DNA from: a virus
Length of the DNA: 64,000 nucleotides
Strand: one strand, 5' to 3'
IMG/VR virus record: IMGVR_UViG_3300032323_001720
Location: 1 to 64,000 of that record
Below, piece after piece: positions 62,286 through 64,000 of this stretch. Within the stretch, counting starts at the first letter, position 1. Every line of letters starts with the position of its first letter. Under the pieces are notes generated by a model. That model was not told the DNA's origin and ran no database searches. It was given only the letters and a program-made list of their open reading frames with translations. A program made the translations under genes and the position numbers.

Positions 62286-62720
62286 ATGGAAACAATTGAA
62301 AACATATTGAAGATGTGGGAAAACGATGCGGTTATAGACCAAACGGAACCCAGCAAAGAACTTATCAAGATACCTACACTACACAGCAAGTATCTTGGAT
62401 TTCTAACCAAACACAAAATCGCATCGAAAAAGGCACACTTCGATTACCTTCGTATGCGTAAAATCAAATGGGAATACTTCACTGGTAAGTTGTCTCAAGA
62501 AGAACTGGAACAATATGGTTGGGAACCTTTTCAGTTTGCACTCAAATCTGATATCACTACATATCTTGAAGCAGACAAAGACTTAATCAAGTTACTTGAA
62601 AAGAAAGTATACCATGACGAAACTGTGTCGGTCATTGAATCGATTATGAATGAACTGAAACAAAGAACATGGCAATTACGTGATTTTATCTCATGGGAGA
62701 AATTCGTTGGAGGCCAATGA
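62286..62720 (+). CDS. uvsY: Recombination mediator UvsY
   Basis: The 144-residue product (T4 UvsY: 137 aa) has IENILKMWENDAVIDQTEPS, KELIKIPTLHSKYLGFLTKH, the Lys/Arg-rich FDYLRMRKIKWEYFTGKLSQ and YLEADKDLIKLLEKKVYHDE, matching UvsY throughout. Known role: it loads the UvsX recombinase on single-stranded DNA covered by gp32. It overlaps the uvsW start by 14 bp. Confidence 0.92.
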   Translation: METIENILKMWENDAVIDQTEPSKELIKIPTLHSKYLGFLTKHKIASKKAHFDYLRMRKIKWEYFTGKLSQEELEQYGWEPFQFALKSDITTYLEADKDLIKLLEKKVYHDETVSVIESIMNELKQRTWQLRDFISWEKFVGGQ

Positions 62721-64000
62721 CCTAATTATAACAAAGAAAGATGAAGTGTTCGCCAAAGTGGTATGTGAACGTCACCTTGCGATGGAACTGTCAGAGTACT
62801 TCACATTCTTTGTACCAGGTTATCAATTCGTTCCAGCCTATCGGAATCGAATCTGGGACGGTAAAATACGTCTATTCAATCTAACGACACAACAAATCTA
62901 TTTGGGTTTGATACCCTATCTAAAAGAATTCTGTGAAGAACGCAATTACACCTACTCGATAGAAGAAACTCAAGACGAATATTCAATTTATCATTTCGAT
63001 AAGTTTGCAAAGACTTTGAATCTGCATTCTCAAGGAAAACCAATTGGTGTAAGAGAACATCAGAGGAAAGCATTCATTCATGCAATGCAACACAGAAGAG
63101 CGCTGTTGTTGTCACCGACCGCTTCTGGTAAATCACTCATAATTTATCTTTTAGTCAGGCAACTTCTTGATTACCAAAAGTTAAAAGGTCTTATCATTGT
63201 ACCAACAACATCACTAGTTGAACAGTTGTATTCAGACTTTGCCGATTACTCATCAGAAAATAATTTCGTTGTTTCAGAAAACGTACACAGAATATACCAA
63301 GGAAAAGAAAAAGTTTCTGATAAACCAGTAATTATTTCTACATGGCAGTCACTGTATCAACTACCAAAAGAATACTTTGAACAGTTTGATTACGTCATTG
63401 GAGATGAGGCACACTTGTTCAAGGCACAGTCACTAACAACAATTATGACTGCCGCAAACAAAACAAAGTATCGTATTGGTTTAACTGGTACTTTAGATGG
63501 CACCAAGACTCACAAACTGGTCTTGGAAGGTTTGTTTGGTACTGTAGAGAAGGTAATCACAACAAAAGAGTTGATCGATAAGAAACAATTGTCGCCTTTC
63601 AATATCAAATGTCTGGTACTCAAACATTCACCAGAGGTATGTGAAAAACATAAAGATGATTCTTATCAAGAAGAAATAGAATACCTTATCACATCCGAAA
63701 ACAGAAATAGATTCATTAGAAATCTATGCATCAGTTTAGACAAAAATACCCTAGTGCTTTATCAAATGGTTGAAAAACATGGTAAAATATTGTATAATAT
63801 AATTAAAGAAAAAGCAAACGGCCGCAAGGTATTTTTTGTACATGGCGGAGTAGAAACAGAAGACAGGGAAAATATTCGCAAGATTATGGAGACAGAAAAT
63901 GATGCTATTGTTGTGGCTTCTTTTGGGACTTTTTCTACTGGAATTAATATTAGGAATTTACATAATATTATCTTCGCATCTCCGTCAAAGTCAAGAGTTC
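62707..64000 (+). CDS. uvsW: Helicase UvsW (3' truncated by window)
   Basis: The frame runs from TTG at 62707 (LEANDLIITKKDEVFAKVVC) to the window end without a stop. The TTG is preceded by GGGAGAA 6-7 bp upstream, inside uvsY, a good ribosome site. The ATG at 62717 is in another frame and stops after two codons. The N-terminal domain has FFVPGYQFVPAYRNRIWDGK typical of UvsW. The helicase core shows the Q-like VREHQRKAFIHAM, Walker A LLLSPTASGKSLIIYLL, DEAH box GDEAHL and GLTGTLDGT. Known role: a superfamily 2 helicase that unwinds R-loops and branched DNA and promotes the switch from origin to recombination-dependent replication. Confidence 0.92.
   Translation, partial: MEANDLIITKKDEVFAKVVCERHLAMELSEYFTFFVPGYQFVPAYRNRIWDGKIRLFNLTTQQIYLGLIPYLKEFCEERNYTYSIEETQDEYSIYHFDKFAKTLNLHSQGKPIGVREHQRKAFIHAMQHRRALLLSPTASGKSLIIYLLVRQLLDYQKLKGLIIVPTTSLVEQLYSDFADYSSENNFVVSENVHRIYQGKEKVSDKPVIISTWQSLYQLPKEYFEQFDYVIGDEAHLFKAQSLTTIMTAANKTKYRIGLTGTLDGTKTHKLVLEGLFGTVEKVITTKELIDKKQLSPFNIKCLVLKHSPEVCEKHKDDSYQEEIEYLITSENRNRFIRNLCISLDKNTLVLYQMVEKHGKILYNIIKEKANGRKVFFVHGGVETEDRENIRKIMETENDAIVVASFGTFSTGINIRNLHNIIFASPSKSRV

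Noticed and set aside
1-64000. tRNA genes, photosynthesis or other auxiliary metabolic genes, integrase or transposase
   Set aside because: None found by reading both strands and the translated frames; the radical-SAM and oxygenase genes show no link to a host metabolic pathway in this window.

Overview
The window is a contiguous, almost entirely plus-strand stretch of a T4-like myovirus genome (tailed phage with a contractile tail). Recognisable T4 homologues appear in the order typical of marine and freshwater 'exo-T4' phages: gp5 (partial), gp25, gp6, a gp7-position wedge protein, gp8, a DUF4815-type tail protein, then gp13, gp14, gp15, gp16, gp17, gp18, gp19, gp20, a small core protein, gp21, gp22, gp23, a gp3-position tail protein, UvsY and UvsW (partial). 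The DNA is AT-rich to the eye, gene spacing is minimal, and T4-type late promoter motifs (TAAATA core) precede many structural genes. No tRNA, integrase, transposase, CRISPR array or host metabolic gene was seen. The host cannot be named from this sequence.

Layout. 1-17117: baseplate module and small accessory genes. 17110-20136: a long repetitive fibre with a conserved C-terminal domain. 20219-29745: an 11-gene, tightly overlapping operon that is not part of the T4 core. 29830-47657: a large fibre/adhesin module (anchor-domain fibres, a coiled-coil protein, repetitive fibres, three polyglycine adhesin-like proteins, two small chaperone-like proteins and a 1530-residue LamG-repeat fibre). 47680-61599: neck, tail completion, terminase, sheath, tube, portal, protease, scaffold and capsid. 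61688-64000: a tube-fold tail protein and the start of the recombination genes uvsY and uvsW.

The outstanding region is 20219-29745. It encodes four radical-SAM proteins with CxxxCxxC motifs and Cys-rich C-termini (20703, 24700, 26822, 27889), four proteins with Fe(II)-oxygenase or cupin metal triads (20219, 24060, 25706, 29173), three unrecognised proteins (22311, 23011, 28778), and a 188-residue Gly/Ser/Asn-rich protein (21742) that ends in three Cys-His-x-Ser repeats and a basic tail (CHASCHSSCHGSRSRR). That layout is what a ribosomally made, post-translationally modified peptide (RiPP)-like maturation system would look like. Because it sits inside the tail-fibre region of a lytic-type phage, my working hypothesis is that the phage chemically modifies a virion or fibre-tip protein. 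The domains are read from sequence; the system-level function is inference.

Other unusual signals are: an approximately 85-bp leader element present twice (ahead of gp25 and ahead of the PTM operon) with a stem that appears to covary; a DUF4815 tail protein apparently split by a CFI-like C-terminal domain and a small ORF; four consecutive genes whose products end in a GG-rich, Phe-terminal tag; and extensive sharing of Ala/Asn-rich and 336-bp repeat modules among fibres.
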